Shown in pieces: positions 19,644-32,188 of a stretch of DNA of 64,000 nucleotides (its first letter is position 1; each line of letters begins with the position of its first letter). The translations under genes and the position numbers were made by a program. Source of the DNA: Helianthus annuus (lineage: Eukaryota; Streptophyta; Magnoliopsida; Asterales; Asteraceae); NCBI RefSeq assembly GCF_002127325.2, contig NC_035448.2, forward strand, positions 12,105,408 through 12,169,407, in the 5' to 3' direction. The notes beneath the pieces are model-generated. The model saw only the letters and a program-made list of their open reading frames with translations, made no database searches and was not told the origin of the DNA.

Positions 19644-22600
19644 ATGGCAAATATTGGTAATGAACCGGTAAATGAGGTTAATCAATCAGAGCAACATCCA
19701 GGAGATCAATATATGACTAGACAAGATATTGAAAATATTGTTGCTCAAGGGATAGCCAATGCTATTCCAGCATTCGTTGCTGCTGTAAAAAGTCCAATCG
19801 AACCGCAACATATCGTTCCTAGTAAAATTACTTCTGAAGATAACTTCAGTAATAGTATAAACGGGGGCAATAATCATAACAATGAATCCCAGCACACGCC
19901 GCTCCCTAAGAAACAGAAAGCTGTAACACCTGGTTGCACTTTCAAAGAATTCATTGCTTGTAAACCCACTGAATTTGCAGGCAATGAAGGGGCAACTGCA
20001 GCACTGCGTTGGTTAGAGAAGACCGAAGCAGTAATTGCAATAAGTAAGTGTGCCAAAGATGATCAGGTCATGTACGCATCAAATCTGTTTAAAGAAGGAG
20101 CACTGGAATGGTGGAACAATGTGTTACAAGCTAAAGGAAGAAATAGGGCTTATGCTATGACTTGGGAAGAATTTAAGAGTCTTGTAGAAAGAAAATTCTG
20201 TCCTGGGTATGAAAAGGAACAAATGGCAAATAAGTTCCTAACTCATCGGATGATAGGTGTAGATTGTCGTGGTTATACTTCGACATTCTTTGAATATGCT
20301 AGAGTGGTACCAACACTGGCTTCGCCAGAACCGGTACTCATTTCTCGCTATATTTGGGGATTAATTAGCGAAATTCGCAATATCGTTAAAGCTGCGAGAC
20401 CTCGCACTATTAACGATGCCGTAGAATTAGCTAACACCTTAACTGATGAACTGATACGCACAAGAGATGAAGACAGAAAGAAGGAACTAGCTCAGAAAAT
20501 TACCCAAGGATATAGGGTGGGTAATAGTACTTTCAAGAAAAGAGGAGCAGGGCAATCTTCAACTTTGCCATTTTGCAAAATTTGCAAAAAGAAACATTTT
20601 GGAAAATGTAACAAACTTTGCAATTTTTGCAAAACGATAGGACATCGTGAAGAGAACTGCAGAAAGAAATCCATAATTTGTTACAATTGTGGAGAAGCCG
20701 GACATTTCAAAACAGAATGTCCTAAGTTAGTCAAACCAGTGGACAACAAAACCAAGGCGACCGAAGGAGCTACCAAGAAGAATGCCAGAACATTCCAGCT
20801 AACCACTCAAGAAGCAGAGCTCATCCCGGATGTGATAGCAGGTACGTTTTTAGTTCACGACGTTTACGCAAAAGTATTATTTGACTCTGGTGCAAACCAA
20901 AGTTTTATAAATACTTCATTCTGCCAAGCTCTTAAGTTACCCTTAACTACCATTAGGCAGATTTTTACAGTCGAAACCGCAGATGGGAATCCAGTAAAAA
21001 TCAATCAGGTTTTGCAAAAAGTAGGAATAGAACTTGCAGGTCATAAATTTGTTGCAAACCTATTACCTATGAAATTAGCTGAATTTGATGTTGTGTTAGG
21101 AATGGATTGGTTAATAGCCAACCATGCTCAAATCATTTGTGATAAAAACTCTATAGAAATTCAATCACCTACTGGAGAAGTAATCATGATTACAGGAGAT
21201 AAACCTCGAAAGCCACTAAAGTTCATATCAGTAATGAAGGTTGCTAATTATGAACGAAAACAAGGAATAGTATATATGATTTCAGTAATCATTAGTACTA
21301 AAGGTAAGGAACTTAAGGAAATTCCTGTAGTCTCAGAATACCTAGATATATTCCCGGAAGATTTACCTGGGTTACCACCAGATAGGGAGGTAGAATTTAG
21401 GATTCATCTAATTCCAGGAACTACACCGATAACCAAGGCACCCTATCGATTGGCTCCTACCGAAATGCTAGAATTGAAGAAGCAATTAGATGAATTACTA
21501 AGCAAAGGATTTATACAACCTAGTTCATCCCTTTGGGGTGCACCAGTGTTGTTTGTAAAAAAGAAAGATGGATCAATGAGAATGTGTATCGATTATAGAG
21601 AGCTAAATAAGGTTACAATTAAGAATCGATACCCATTACCTATGATTGATGATCTTTTCGATCAATTACAAGGAGCTAGGTACTTTTCTAAAATAGACTT
21701 GCGCTCCGGATATCATCAATTAAAGGTTCAAGAAGAAGACATACCTAAAACTGCTTTTAGAACTAGGTATGGACACTATGAGTTTACAGTCATGCCCTTT
21801 GGGTTAACTAATGCACTTGCAGCATTCATGGACATGATGAACAGAATCTGTAAACCATACTTGGATAAATTTGTAATTGTTTTCATAGAAGATATACTTA
21901 TTTATTCAAAAAGTCAGGACGAACATTGTCAGCACTTGCATGCACTCTTAACTTTGTTAAGAAAAGAAAAATTGTATGCCAAATTTTCGAAGTGTGAATT
22001 TTGGCTACAAGAAGTGCAATTCTTAGGACACATGGTGAATCATGAAGGTATTCACGTAGATCCTGCTAAGATAGAAGCAATTACCAATTGGAAGGTTCCA
22101 CAAAACGCAATTGAAATTAGAAGTTTTATAGGTTTAGCCGGATATTATAGACGGTTTATTAAGGATTTTTCCAAGATAGCTGTACCATTAACTAAGCTAA
22201 CCTGTAAAGCCATTAAGTTTGAATGGGGACCTAAACAAGAAGAAGCCTTTAGAATCTTGAAGCAGAAATTAACCAATACTCCAATCTTAGCCTTACCAGA
22301 AGGAACAAAAGATTTTGAAGTATATTGTGATGCTTCAAAATTAGGATTCGGATGTGTGTTAATGCAACGCAAGAAGGTAATTGCGTATGCTTCCAGACAA
22401 TTGAAGAAGCACGAGGAAAACTATACGACTCATGATTTTGAATTAGGAGCCATAGTTTTTGCCCTTAAAATATGGAGACATTATCTGTATGGAAGTAAGT
22501 TTACTGTTTATACAGATCATAAAATTTTAAAGTATATATTTGGGCAAAAAGAGTTAAATATGAGGCAAAGAAGATGGATGGAAATCCTGAGTGATTACGA

Positions 22601-22937
22601 CTGTGATATTCAATATCACGAAGGAAAGGCAAACGTAGTCGCAGATGCCTTAAGTCGTAAGGATCATGAGAAGCAAAGGCGAGTCCGTGCTCTTAGAATA
22701 AATCTACAAGTAGATTTAATGGAACAATTAAAGGAAATTCAGAAAACAGCAATCAAGGATGATGGTGAAGGAATGAAAGGTTACCTAAAAGAATTGGAAC
22801 AAGGAAATGATGGAATTTGGAAATTCCACAAAATCAGAATTTGGGTACCTAAACAAGGAAATTTAAGATCAAAGATTTTAGAGGAAGCTCATAAATCTAG
22901 GTATACTGTACATCCAAGAAACAATAAGATGTACTAA
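19644..22937 (+). CDS. gag-pol: Gypsy-B gag-pol: gag, protease, RT, RNase H, start of integrase
   Basis: I start at 19644 (MANIGNEPV) because the homologous ATG in Gypsy-C is at the same place; the frame is open from 19593. Order: retrotransposon gag domain ([12 protein letters not shown] to about 20480); three CCHC-like knuckles near 20571-20720; protease DSGANQSF near 20883; RT from YRLAPTEM near 21440 through [12 protein letters not shown]; RNase H ([30 protein letters not shown]) to about 22660; then the start of the integrase HHCC region. The RT catalytic box reads FIED instead of FIDD (GAA at 21888-21890), which should cripple polymerisation. A nonsense TAA at 22935-22937, where Gypsy-C has CAA, ends the ORF inside integrase. 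Confidence 0.94.
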   Translation: MANIGNEPVNEVNQSEQHPGDQYMTRQDIENIVAQGIANAIPAFVAAVKSPIEPQHIVPSKITSEDNFSNSINGGNNHNNESQHTPLPKKQKAVTPGCTFKEFIACKPTEFAGNEGATAALRWLEKTEAVIAISKCAKDDQVMYASNLFKEGALEWWNNVLQAKGRNRAYAMTWEEFKSLVERKFCPGYEKEQMANKFLTHRMIGVDCRGYTSTFFEYARVVPTLASPEPVLISRYIWGLISEIRNIVKAARPRTINDAVELANTLTDELIRTRDEDRKKELAQKITQGYRVGNSTFKKRGAGQSSTLPFCKICKKKHFGKCNKLCNFCKTIGHREENCRKKSIICYNCGEAGHFKTECPKLVKPVDNKTKATEGATKKNARTFQLTTQEAELIPDVIAGTFLVHDVYAKVLFDSGANQSFINTSFCQALKLPLTTIRQIFTVETADGNPVKINQVLQKVGIELAGHKFVANLLPMKLAEFDVVLGMDWLIANHAQIICDKNSIEIQSPTGEVIMITGDKPRKPLKFISVMKVANYERKQGIVYMISVIISTKGKELKEIPVVSEYLDIFPEDLPGLPPDREVEFRIHLIPGTTPITKAPYRLAPTEMLELKKQLDELLSKGFIQPSSSLWGAPVLFVKKKDGSMRMCIDYRELNKVTIKNRYPLPMIDDLFDQLQGARYFSKIDLRSGYHQLKVQEEDIPKTAFRTRYGHYEFTVMPFGLTNALAAFMDMMNRICKPYLDKFVIVFIEDILIYSKSQDEHCQHLHALLTLLRKEKLYAKFSKCEFWLQEVQFLGHMVNHEGIHVDPAKIEAITNWKVPQNAIEIRSFIGLAGYYRRFIKDFSKIAVPLTKLTCKAIKFEWGPKQEEAFRILKQKLTNTPILALPEGTKDFEVYCDASKLGFGCVLMQRKKVIAYASRQLKKHEENYTTHDFELGAIVFALKIWRHYLYGSKFTVYTDHKILKYIFGQKELNMRQRRWMEILSDYDCDIQYHEGKANVVADALSRKDHEKQRRVRALRINLQVDLMEQLKEIQKTAIKDDGEGMKGYLKELEQGNDGIWKFHKIRIWVPKQGNLRSKILEEAHKSRYTVHPRNNKMY

Positions 22938-24137
22938 GATTTAAGAAAGCATTTCTGGTGGATAAGAATGAAAAAGGATATAGCCGAATACGTATCTAAG
23001 TGTCTAACTTGTTCACAAGTTAAAGCCGAACACCAGAAACCTTCAGGACTACTACAACAGTTAGAAATGCCTGTATGGAAATGGGAACTCATAACAATGG
23101 ACTTTGTTACTAAGTTACCCAAAACCAGAAAAGGTAATGATGCGATTTGGGTAATTGTGGACCGATTAACCAAATCTGCTTATTTTCTACCTATGAAAGA
23201 AACTTTTAGCATGCAAAGGTTAGCCAAGCTATATGTAGATGAAATAGTATCCTTACATGGAGTCTCACTCTCCATTGTATCGGATAGAGATAGTCGTTTC
23301 ACTTCCCGTTTCTGGACAAGCTTCCAAGAAGCAATGGGAACCCGACTCAATCTAAGTACTGCATATCAACCACAAACAGACGGACAAAGTGAAAGGACGA
23401 TTCAAACTCTAGAAGACATGCTCCGAGCATGTGTAATTGACTTTGGTGGTAATTGGGATAACCATTTACCATTAATCGAATTCTCCTATAATAATAGTTA
23501 TCACTCAAGCATCGAAGCAGCTCCATTCGAAGCACTGTATGGACGCAAGTGCAGAACTCCCGTATGTTGGGCAGAAATAGGAGAAAGTCAATTATCAGGT
23601 CTAGAAATCGTACAAGAAACCACTGACAAGATAACTCAAATCAAGGAAAGATTGAAAACAGCCAGAGATCGTCAGAAAAGCTATGCAGACAATCACCGCA
23701 AGCCACTAGAATTCCAGATAGGAGATAAAGTACTTTTGAAAGTATCTCCTTGGAAAGGAGTAGTACGATTCGGTAAGAAAGGAAAACTGAGTCCAAGATA
23801 TGTTGGACCATTCCCAGTAATCCAACGAATAGGACCAGTAGCCTATCGCTTACAACTACCAGAAGAATTAGCTGGAATACATGATGTATTTCATGTATCC
23901 AATCTCAAGAAATTTCTATCAGATGAATCCCTGGTAGTACCTCTTCAAGATGTGGAGGTAAATGAAAAGCTGAAATTCATAGAGAAACCTTTACAAATAG
24001 AAGACCGGAAGGTCAAGTTTCTCAAACACAAGCGACTAGTGCTAGTCAAAGTCAAATGGGAATCCAAGAGAGGACCAGAATATACTTGGGAACTGGAGTC
24101 AGAAATGAAGCGGAAATACCCTCATCTATTTCAATAA
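22938..24137 (+). CDS. pol: Gypsy-B pol: integrase and chromodomain-like end
   Basis: Same frame as gag-pol, separated only by the nonsense codon. The zinc region ends with [16 protein letters not shown]. The D-D-E core is intact: MDFVTKLP near 23100, SDRDSRF near 23283 and QSERTIQ near 23388. The GPY/F-like segment ([14 protein letters not shown]) leads into a C-terminus ending [17 protein letters not shown], which resembles the chromodomain tail of chromoviruses. The first ATG after the stop is 22968, so without readthrough only a fragment would be made. A 36-base gap leads to the polypurine tract and 3' LTR. Confidence 0.92.
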   Translation, partial: DLRKHFWWIRMKKDIAEYVSKCLTCSQVKAEHQKPSGLLQQLEMPVWKWELITMDFVTKLPKTRKGNDAIWVIVDRLTKSAYFLPMKETFSMQRLAKLYVDEIVSLHGVSLSIVSDRDSRFTSRFWTSFQEAMGTRLNLSTAYQPQTDGQSERTIQTLEDMLRACVIDFGGNWDNHLPLIEFSYNNSYHSSIEAAPFEALYGRKCRTPVCWAEIGESQLSGLEIVQETTDKITQIKERLKTARDRQKSYADNHRKPLEFQIGDKVLLKVSPWKGVVRFGKKGKLSPRYVGPFPVIQRIGPVAYRLQLPEELAGIHDVFHVSNLKKFLSDESLVVPLQDVEVNEKLKFIEKPLQIEDRKVKFLKHKRLVLVKVKWESKRGPEYTWELESEMKRKYPHLFQ

Positions 24138-24160
24138 ATCTCGAGGACGAGATTTTTCTT

Positions 24161-24173
24161 AAGGTGGGGAGGA
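24161..24173 (+). other. Gypsy-B polypurine tract
   Basis: AAGGTGGGGAGGA ends one or two bases before the 3' LTR. The same position in Gypsy-C reads AAGGTGGGAGGA. Confidence 0.85.
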
Positions 24174-25563
24174 TGTAATAACTCTCATTAAATCCATAAT
24201 TAGGATGATAATTAGTCAATAAGAAAACCCTAATTGAGACACCCAAGTAATTCTGCACTAACCCTAAAAATTTCAGAACAATCAGAATTAGGATCAGGGC
24301 CCCTAAAACTCAGGGGGGTTAAACCCTAGTTGATAATTATCAACAATTTTCGTTGTCACAGCAGAAATTGAGAAAATAGTTGAGTCATGCAAGCTAGTCC
24401 CGTACCCAGCTAGCCTATGTAATTAGACTGCACCCCTTAAGGACCGTAAGGGGAAATGCCATACGGTCCGTAAGCATGTCTCAAAAATCACTATAAATAG
24501 CAGACCTTGGCAGTAGCTTTCTGAAGTTAATACGACATGAAAACTCTCTGTGGACGTCGAGATATCACAGTATTATTACAATAAACACACACTAAAATCA
24601 CGAAGTGCAGCCGCAAAACAGGGTAATCACTTGATCGCTATTACGATTCATTTTCCGACTGATCAATATATCCAATGAATGTTTAAGTACCGCCCACATT
24701 AGGGTGATACTTTGTCGTTCGTCGTTAATTCGATGGATGTTTAAGTATCGCACTTTGTCGTTCGTTGTGAGAATTTGATCTCGTGAGTTATCGTAACTTC
24801 TGTATTGATCACTAACCCGTTTTGTGTGCATTATTATTTAAATTAGGTTCACAAGGCTAAAACCATATTCTATCCGTGTTAAATCTGCAATGTGAGTCAT
24901 TCTCTTTTTATCAAATGTTTTACAATACTCCAAATTATTTTCAGAATTATAATTACAGTGATTAAGTTTATGTAATCACCAAATTACAGCCAGTATGTGG
25001 GGTATTGTGCACATTACTACTGTTTTAATCACATTAGGTGGGCGAACCTAAAATTAAGTGATATACGTCATTCATTGGGGCAGCCAATGGTGATATGACC
25101 ACAGTCACAGATCCGGTCGAGTGACAAATATTGTGGGTAGTTGGTAGATATCAGAAACATATGTAAAAACTCTTAATACTGTAAATTATAATAAACGAGT
25201 CATTTTAGTAAACTGAATGATTCACTCAGTATTTCCCCGCTGACAAAACCTTTTTCAAACATGTTTCAGGTGATCTATTGTAATTCAGGAAAAATGCTGG
25301 GAAGCAGTGCAGGCTTAAAGTAGTGGCTCATTATAAAATAAAGAAATATGTTTTGTAAAAATAAAGATTTCTCAGTAAAACCTTATTGTTGTAAATTATC
25401 GGGGTTTTATCCCGAATTGTGAAATAAAATAATCGGGAAAAGTTTTTAGCTTTAAAACGATCCTGATGATAAAATTCCGCTGCTAAAATCACATAAATAA
25501 ATATCACGGGATTTCTGTCCCGCGGCTCCTGAAACGGGTCAAACCGGGTCGGGGGCCGTGACA
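24174..25563 (+). repeat. Gypsy-B 3' LTR
   Basis: 1,390 bp matching 16594-17983 end to end with scattered substitutions and a few single-base indels. It is followed by TGAAC (25564-25568), the target duplication. Confidence 0.96.
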
Positions 25564-25568
25564 TGAAC

Positions 25569-26315
25569 CCTACCAAAGGAACAGATAATGAAAGCCAAAA
25601 CCGGATCACAATAGTGGACTCACAATAAGCAGCAGTTTACTATACGCTTTCCCCTTGACTGTGGCTCCAACATCTGCTATACTCTAAAGTACTGCTTCTA
25701 TCAACATCTGCTGACCTACAACTGCTGTTCAATTCAAGGACTGATGAAGACTAAAAGCCCTGTTGTTCAATCTGCTGCCTTGAGTCAAGCACTGCTGATC
25801 ATGACAAGTACTGCTGGGTTCACAGCAGTAGAATGATGCAGCAGCAGTTTTATTCATCTCATGTAATGTAATGCAATATCAGTAGTTAGCAAAGCAGTAG
25901 TTGTATAGATCAGTAGATAGAGTTTGTTAGGTTGTTAGATGTCACTTTCATGGTGACGTCAGCTGAGATGCTTCAGTGGTTTGGATTGTCTATAAACGTA
26001 ACAGTACTCTGTACTGTTACACTTGATCGTTTTGAGTGAGTTCTTCTCCTCAATTCAATCCTTTCATCTTGTGCAACCAACCTTGGGGTATCAGGCTGAT
26101 GGGGAGTTTAGTTATGTAAGCATGCTTGTAATCTTTTGATTTTCATTGTAATCATTCAACTTAATGAGAAAGCATGTGTTTATCAAACTATTCTCTTCTT
26201 TGATTATGTTTATAAAGTTTGTATTCATTTTCGCTACACTTTACATTGTTTTATATCCATTGACTTGTCAAATTCTTACAAACAAGCATAATCATGACAG
26301 CCTCCGATCCTAACA
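25569..26315 (+). repeat. Copia-3 5' LTR, remaining part
   Basis: With 16580-16593 this restores a 761-bp LTR equal in length to 32189-32949. It holds many CTGCTG/CAGCAG units (25630-25900), a TATA box (TATAAACG at 25991-25998) and the LTR end GATCCTAACA. Confidence 0.93.
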
Positions 26316-26317
26316 AT

Positions 26318-26329
26318 TGGTATCAGAGC
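26318..26329 (+). other. Copia-3 primer binding site
   Basis: TGGTATCAGAGC lies two bases after the 5' LTR. Confidence 0.9.
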
Positions 26330-28290
26330 TTGGACAGTCAAATTCGATCTAACAATCAATTTGACATAACAGTTCAACTCAAAATTCATTGATACTAAGG
26401 TTGATTGTATTTAGTTGAAAAACAGAGCAAGTGAAATCATGTTCAAAATGATGAATCTGATTCTCTGTAAAACAACCAAGATGTCATAAGATTCACAAAT
26501 TTCAAACAATAAGTGATGTCATGCACAAATTGCTCACAGTGTCCAGATCTGGAAACTTATCTGGTAACTATGATATATCTTCATTCAAAATTGAATTCAA
26601 CTATTGTTATGAAATTTGTGATAATTTCATCATGTTTTATGCAAAAGTATGAACCTCAGATTAACAAAACCTATGTTCATAATAAACACTAGTGTTTTGC
26701 TAACTTAGAAAGAGGGAAATAAAACTTTAGTCATGAAATCTTATGTGTTAAAAGGCAGGTTGAAATCCTCAAAAGGACCAAATCAACTCTGTTAAAACAC
26801 ATGAAGAAAATCTGGGGTCAAAACTGTCCAAATCATATGTAATGTGAGAACTGGTAATAAAACATGTACAAATGTAGCCAGATCTCTCAAAACATTGCTG
26901 AAAATGATTTTGCATTGAGGATTCTTTCATCAAAACCTCTCAGTAAGTAATTTATTACTTATGAATGGGAAGGGTAAAAAGGGAAGAAAGAAAATGAACA
27001 AAACTCAAAAGTGTGCTTATCTCAAAACTCTTGAAGCCAAAAGAAAAAGAGTATAAGCATAAAACACTTATGAGGTCAAAGTTAGGTAAACAGTGGTCAT
27101 CATGCAACTGTGTGCTTTCATCAAATACAGGAATCGTTCAGGTAACAATGGCATCTCCAGTAATTGTCCTTAAAAGGAGAATTTACAATCAATTGTCAAG
27201 AAAATGACCCTAAACAATGGTCAAAATAACCTGAGAATGATATGATCATGTTCTTACTTGAAAAGCTGTCAGATCCTTTTGATGTTATTTTCAAAACATC
27301 CTTTAACTATTTCTTAAGGTGTTTTTCTCAAATAAAACCGGATATATTACTTCATCTTCTTTGAATAATATATTTTGGACCTTTACTCATTTTTGATAGT
27401 AAAATGTTCATCTCTGGTCAGGATGTAATTTCCTTATTTTTGTGAGAAATTACTATTCCTAAAACTAATCAAAAGGAAATGATACTCATGTCAAGGTCAT
27501 GTCAAGCTCAAGTTAGTTTATCACTAATCAAAAATTGATTGTAAAATGATTTTGAAATACTAAGATACTCATGTTCTAATTCAAATAATTAGACATAAAA
27601 TGAGTAGCCTTAGTAGAAAAGTCTTCATCTCTGGGATGCTAAACCACTGTCAGATATACTGAACATGTGGCAAAACCTTGAACAAAGATTTCTGAGATAA
27701 CTCCTGGCAATTTAAACTTGATAATTTACATCTAAAATGTATTTTGTTAAGCATAGCTTTCCTGAAGCTAAACAGATGTTGGACATGATATTGTGTTCAC
27801 ACAAGCCAAAATTAATTCCTACATCTGAACAAGCAGATGCTAACATTATTTGTCAAAAGTTAAAACCATTGCTGCACTAACAGTTGTTGTACAAATGGTC
27901 CTCATTTTCTACCACTGTTCTCCCTTAACTGTTGTCGTGCCTTAACATCTGCTCCCTAATATCTGTCCACGGCTAAAAGTCAACGCCTGTTCTCAGTTTC
28001 CTTTGATAAGCACTAATGTTCAAAATCAGTGTTGTATCCACTGATATGCCATCCACTGATGATAAAAATCACCCACTGCATCATTTATTACTATCGAATT
28101 GAATTCCAAAAATTCTCTTCTCAGATCATTATAACCGCTGCCACATCAGCATTCACTTTTTCCCTAAAATAAAACCCTGATTAAACCCAAACAGGGACTC
28201 ACACTGTCAAATTGAATTCCAAAAATTCTCTTCTCAAAGCAGTTTCCCACTCTTCTTCACAAAAACTTTCTTCGATCTTCTTCATCAAAA
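26330..28290 (+). other. Copia-3 leader, no coding sequence recognised
   Basis: Nearly 2 kb of AT-rich DNA where gag-pol would be expected. I looked for protease DSG, integrase, RT and knuckle motifs and saw none in any frame; only short open frames occur (such as 27013-27207). TTGAATTCCAAAAATTCTC is duplicated near 28099 and 28211. Confidence 0.7.
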
Positions 28291-31200
28291 ATGACGAAAC
28301 CAAAATCGAAGTCAAAATCAAAACCATCTTCTTCCTCCACCCCAACAGACACCACTCAAATGGCCGTAGAAACCACAGAAATCCGTTACAAAGCCCCTCA
28401 CAATTATGTGGGTATACTCACAAAACCCACAACTGACAACACCTTCGAATCCATCATTGATACCCTATCTGCATCAAAGTATAAAACTTTGTTAATAGCA
28501 GACGCTCCCATTTATCTTCAAACCCAGAGAGAGTTCTGGAAAAATGCCACCCTTGAAAAACAAGGAGACATCATCACAGCCATCAACTCCTCGATACAGG
28601 GTAAGAAGATTCAAATCTCTCCACAATCTATTTCTGAAGTCTTCAAACTCGATGACTTGAAAGGTAAAACCTCATTTTCTAAAACCGAGTTGAAAAGGGA
28701 TTTCATGAACAGGGGCTATGCAGAGTAACCAAAAAGGGATACCTTACAAAAGGGTTATTTTCCTTCTGCACCCAGATTTTTATTTCACACACTGTTAATG
28801 TGTGTTTCTAATAAAACAACGTCTTTTAATGAAATACCAACAAAAATTCAATGTCTGGGGTATGCAATTTTAAACAATGAAAACTTTAATTACTCCCAGG
28901 AAATATTCGATGATTTGGTAAAAAACGTTGATAATAAGGCATTTCTGCTCTTTCCAAGATTTTTAAGCTACTATTTTGAACAAAAATTTGTAGAGAAAGA
29001 TGCAGATTTGCCCAAACAAGGTGCTTCTTTTAAAATAAACTGTTTAACACCTGAAACATTCTCTAGAATGTTGGCACCAATAAAAACAAAAGCAGAGGTG
29101 CCTGACCAGAATTTAGCAGATGAAACTGCTCCTCAGGTATCTGCTGCTGAGCCCACTGCTCCAGGTGATCAAAGCAGCACACCCACTGTTTTGAAACCCA
29201 CACCTGCCACCACAAAAAGAACGAAAAAGAAAACATCCAGAAAGCCCACTAAACCCAAACCAAAGGCACCTCTGGAAGATGAGATCCCGGAGTCAATGCA
29301 AGTGACAGCACAAAAGTCACCAAAAACCACTGCTGCTACTTCCTCACAGCAGATGGAAGAAAGATCTCAACCATTGCCTAAAACTCCTCCTGCATCCTCA
29401 CAAAAGGATCAGGTTGTACACATAGGGACCCCACAATATCAAGCTCTGGACCCGCTCGGATCCATCTTCCACAGTCCTAATCCCAAGGACATGTCTCTTT
29501 CAACTCCTTCACCCCCACCCTCCATATTACCACAATCAATGATACCTTTGTTGCATACAGTTGATATTACTCAAACACAAACCAGTTCCTTTCAAACACC
29601 TATCACTGAGAGTATACTCCCACAAGTGACTGGGTCTGGTGTTGATATCTCTGTTAACCCAGCAACAACTGAGGAGGTTACACTACAGGAATTACAAGTA
29701 ATTCCTGTCAGTAGTTCAAGTGGAGCAGCCACTACAAATGTTGGACCCACAGGTTTGCATTTGGACAGTGGTTACATACATAAGACTCCCTTGAAGGCAA
29801 TTTCTTCAATAGCACCACTGAGAACCACCAGTGAGTTTGTTTTAACTACTGGCAACATCAAAAGGTTATCAAGTGCTGAAGAAAGAAGTCTCCAGTACCA
29901 AGAACAAGGGGCATCAATGGCTGACTTTTGGGACTCTGTTCCTAAGTCATACATTGGTAAAACCACTGCTGGTGGGGATTCAGATGATCCTGTTAATTCA
30001 GGTGATGATTCAAAATATCAGGAATTGACGGGCAGGGTCGAAAACCTTGAAACCTCTGTTGCTGAAATAAAAGATATGGTGCAGCAGCTATTAAAAGCTC
30101 ACCTGCTCAACAGGCACCTGCTGCAAATGAGTTATGGAACATATTCTAACCACTGCTGGAACGACAAAAACAGATGGCAGACCAGGAGCATGCCATACAT
30201 GTTCAAAAGCTGACAAATATGGTGGAATCAAGATTCAAGGATACTCAGGCAGATATTAAAGCTATAAAGGCTTACATTCAAAGTGCCTCTGGAAAGGTTC
30301 CCTCCACTGTTCTTTTCATGAATGAACCCTTCCTAGATAATGCCAAAAAGGGGGAGAAGATAAAGTGGAAGAAAAAGGGAATTGATGATGGTATATATGT
30401 TGAGCCAGAAAATAGTCAAACCAAAACTGCAGTATCAACACACACCACATCACCACACACCACCACAACTACTGCTCCACCACCATCTGTGTCTACAGCA
30501 CCAAAACCACCATCACCATCAAAAACAGCCAACCCATCATCACCTCCTGCCAAAAAGCAGAAGATAGCAGATGTTATAACATCTGTTGTAATGACAACAG
30601 TGATTGAAACACTAGTTGTTCCAACTACTGTTAGTCAGCCACTCATCACCACTCAAACAACTGCCATCACAACCCCTGCTCAAAAGCAGAAGACATCTGC
30701 TGATACATCAGTAGTTGTAATGACAACAGCTGTTAGTCAACCATCCACCACTGCTCTCACCTTTTCTACATCACAACCAAAGCTCTTCAACAGAAAAAAA
30801 AGCCAATCTCTGCCGATGAGGGCATACATGATCCTAATGCTGCAAAATATCCACTGGAACTTGAAGCTATCAAAAATGAGATGAGGCAATTCTATAAAGA
30901 AGAAGATCCTTTAAAAAGAAGATTCTCCTCACTCATAGGCTACATGGCACGAGAGGATATGGATGATTACCTCAAGATCAAGGCAAGGCAAGCTAAAATA
31001 AGAGCTAAAGTTGAGAGTGAAAGTGAAGGTTTAAGTGACGAAGGCATTGCTAAAAGACTGGATTTCCTCCTCACAAAAGTAAAGCAGATAGAAGAGTTTG
31101 CACAAGAACTAAACAAAGAAAAGGCTGATCAACGAAAAAAGTTAAGAAAACAATATCTAGCCTACATCATGAAAGAGAAATTCTATCCTGCTGAAGAAAA

Positions 31201-32151
31201 ACAGTTTGAAGAATGGCCAATAGTTGCTTTAAAGCATGAGGCGGAAAGGATTTAAAAAATCAAGAATGATCCTACAAAGAAGAAGAATGCTCCAAACTGG
31301 AGCAAATACAAAAAGCTCATTGCTGACCTAACTGCTGAGTATAAAGGAAAGAAAAAGGAGCTGGTGGATGCAAAAATGGATACTGCTGAAGCCATATCAA
31401 AATGGTCAAAGCAGTAGACTGATGAAGCCTATGAAAGGCTAAAGAAAAGAAAGATGACTGTTTCAGGTGCTTCAAAGAAACGTGAACAAATGATGAAGCT
31501 TGAACAGCAGATTGAAAGCCTCAAAACACTGTTCAAATCAGCAGATAATCCTACTCTTGTGTCAAACCAAGAAAAAGGAAAACAACTGTCTGAAGAAGAG
31601 GTCAAGGAAAAGGAAGCTGAGTACTTCAATGATGCCATCATGAAAATGGGATTAAAAGAAGAGAACTCAACAAAGCTTCAGAACCTTTTTAAGAAGGTAT
31701 TAACCAAGCCTGCATCACCAAACACTACAACAGGCATGACAGACATTGAAAGGCAAGAGCTGATCGAAAAAGAGACTGCAGAAGACATAGCTGCAGCTAA
31801 CAATGTCATTGAGATGGCCTTCAAAAGAATGTCTGAAAGTCTGCAAGTGTTCACAAGGCCATCATCTCCAAACTCATCAAAGAATAAATCTCTCCCAAGA
31901 AACCCATTAGGTTTAAAAATACTAAAGTGGATATCTGAGCAAAAGACCCACGTATTGACTCTGGTCAGAACCAATGGTGAAGTGAAGTAAATATCAAGGA
32001 AAGAAGCACTAGGCCTTAGTGTTGAAGATTTGCAGGATCTCCTTGAACTTACACTGTGTAGGGATGAAGATGACCTGAGTTCCAAGGAATTTGAAGCTGA
32101 ATTTAAAAGACAAGCTAAGGAACTTTTGATGAGAAATAAAGGTCCAGAATA
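28291..32151 (+). pseudogene. Copia-3 envelope-like ORF (Sirevirus type, function unproven)
   Basis: The frame starts at 28291 (MTKPKSKSKSKPS). An N-terminal globular part includes EFWKNATLEKQGD, the ISPQSISEVFKL segment and FPRFLSYYFEQ. It is followed by a long P/T/S/K-rich linker, a predicted coiled coil near 30020-30090, a second P/T-rich linker with PAKKQK (30540-30560) and a charged helical C-terminus. Stops at 28726, 31253, about 31417 and 31988 and frame changes near 30100 and 30780 break it. It ends 37 bases before the 3' LTR, the Sirevirus envelope-like position. It shares architecture, though little exact sequence, with the Copia-2 ORFs. I see no clear signal peptide or membrane segment. 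Confidence 0.7.
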
Positions 32152-32188
32152 ATGAAGGGTTTTGGCATTATCTGTTCCAGGGGAAGAT

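Larger units (their letters stand above)
16594..25563 (+). mobile_element. Gypsy-B, nearly complete chromovirus (Ty3/gypsy)
   Basis: An 8,970-bp element with two 1,390-bp LTRs (16594-17983 and 24174-25563), a primer site at 17993-18005, a polypurine tract at 24161-24173 and the target duplication TGAAC at 16589-16593 and 25564-25568. Domain order after an extra upstream ORF is gag, protease, RT, RNase H, integrase, chromodomain-like end. I count about 26 differences between LTRs (about 1.9 percent). It sits in the 5' LTR of Copia-3. The LTR and integrase end suggest a Tekay/Del-type chromovirus; that is inference. Confidence 0.96.

Noticed and set aside
28212..28436. 74-codon ORF overlapping the start of the Copia-3 envelope-like ORF
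   Set aside because: Alternative frame of the same region; the frame starting 28291 is the one that continues for more than 1 kb.
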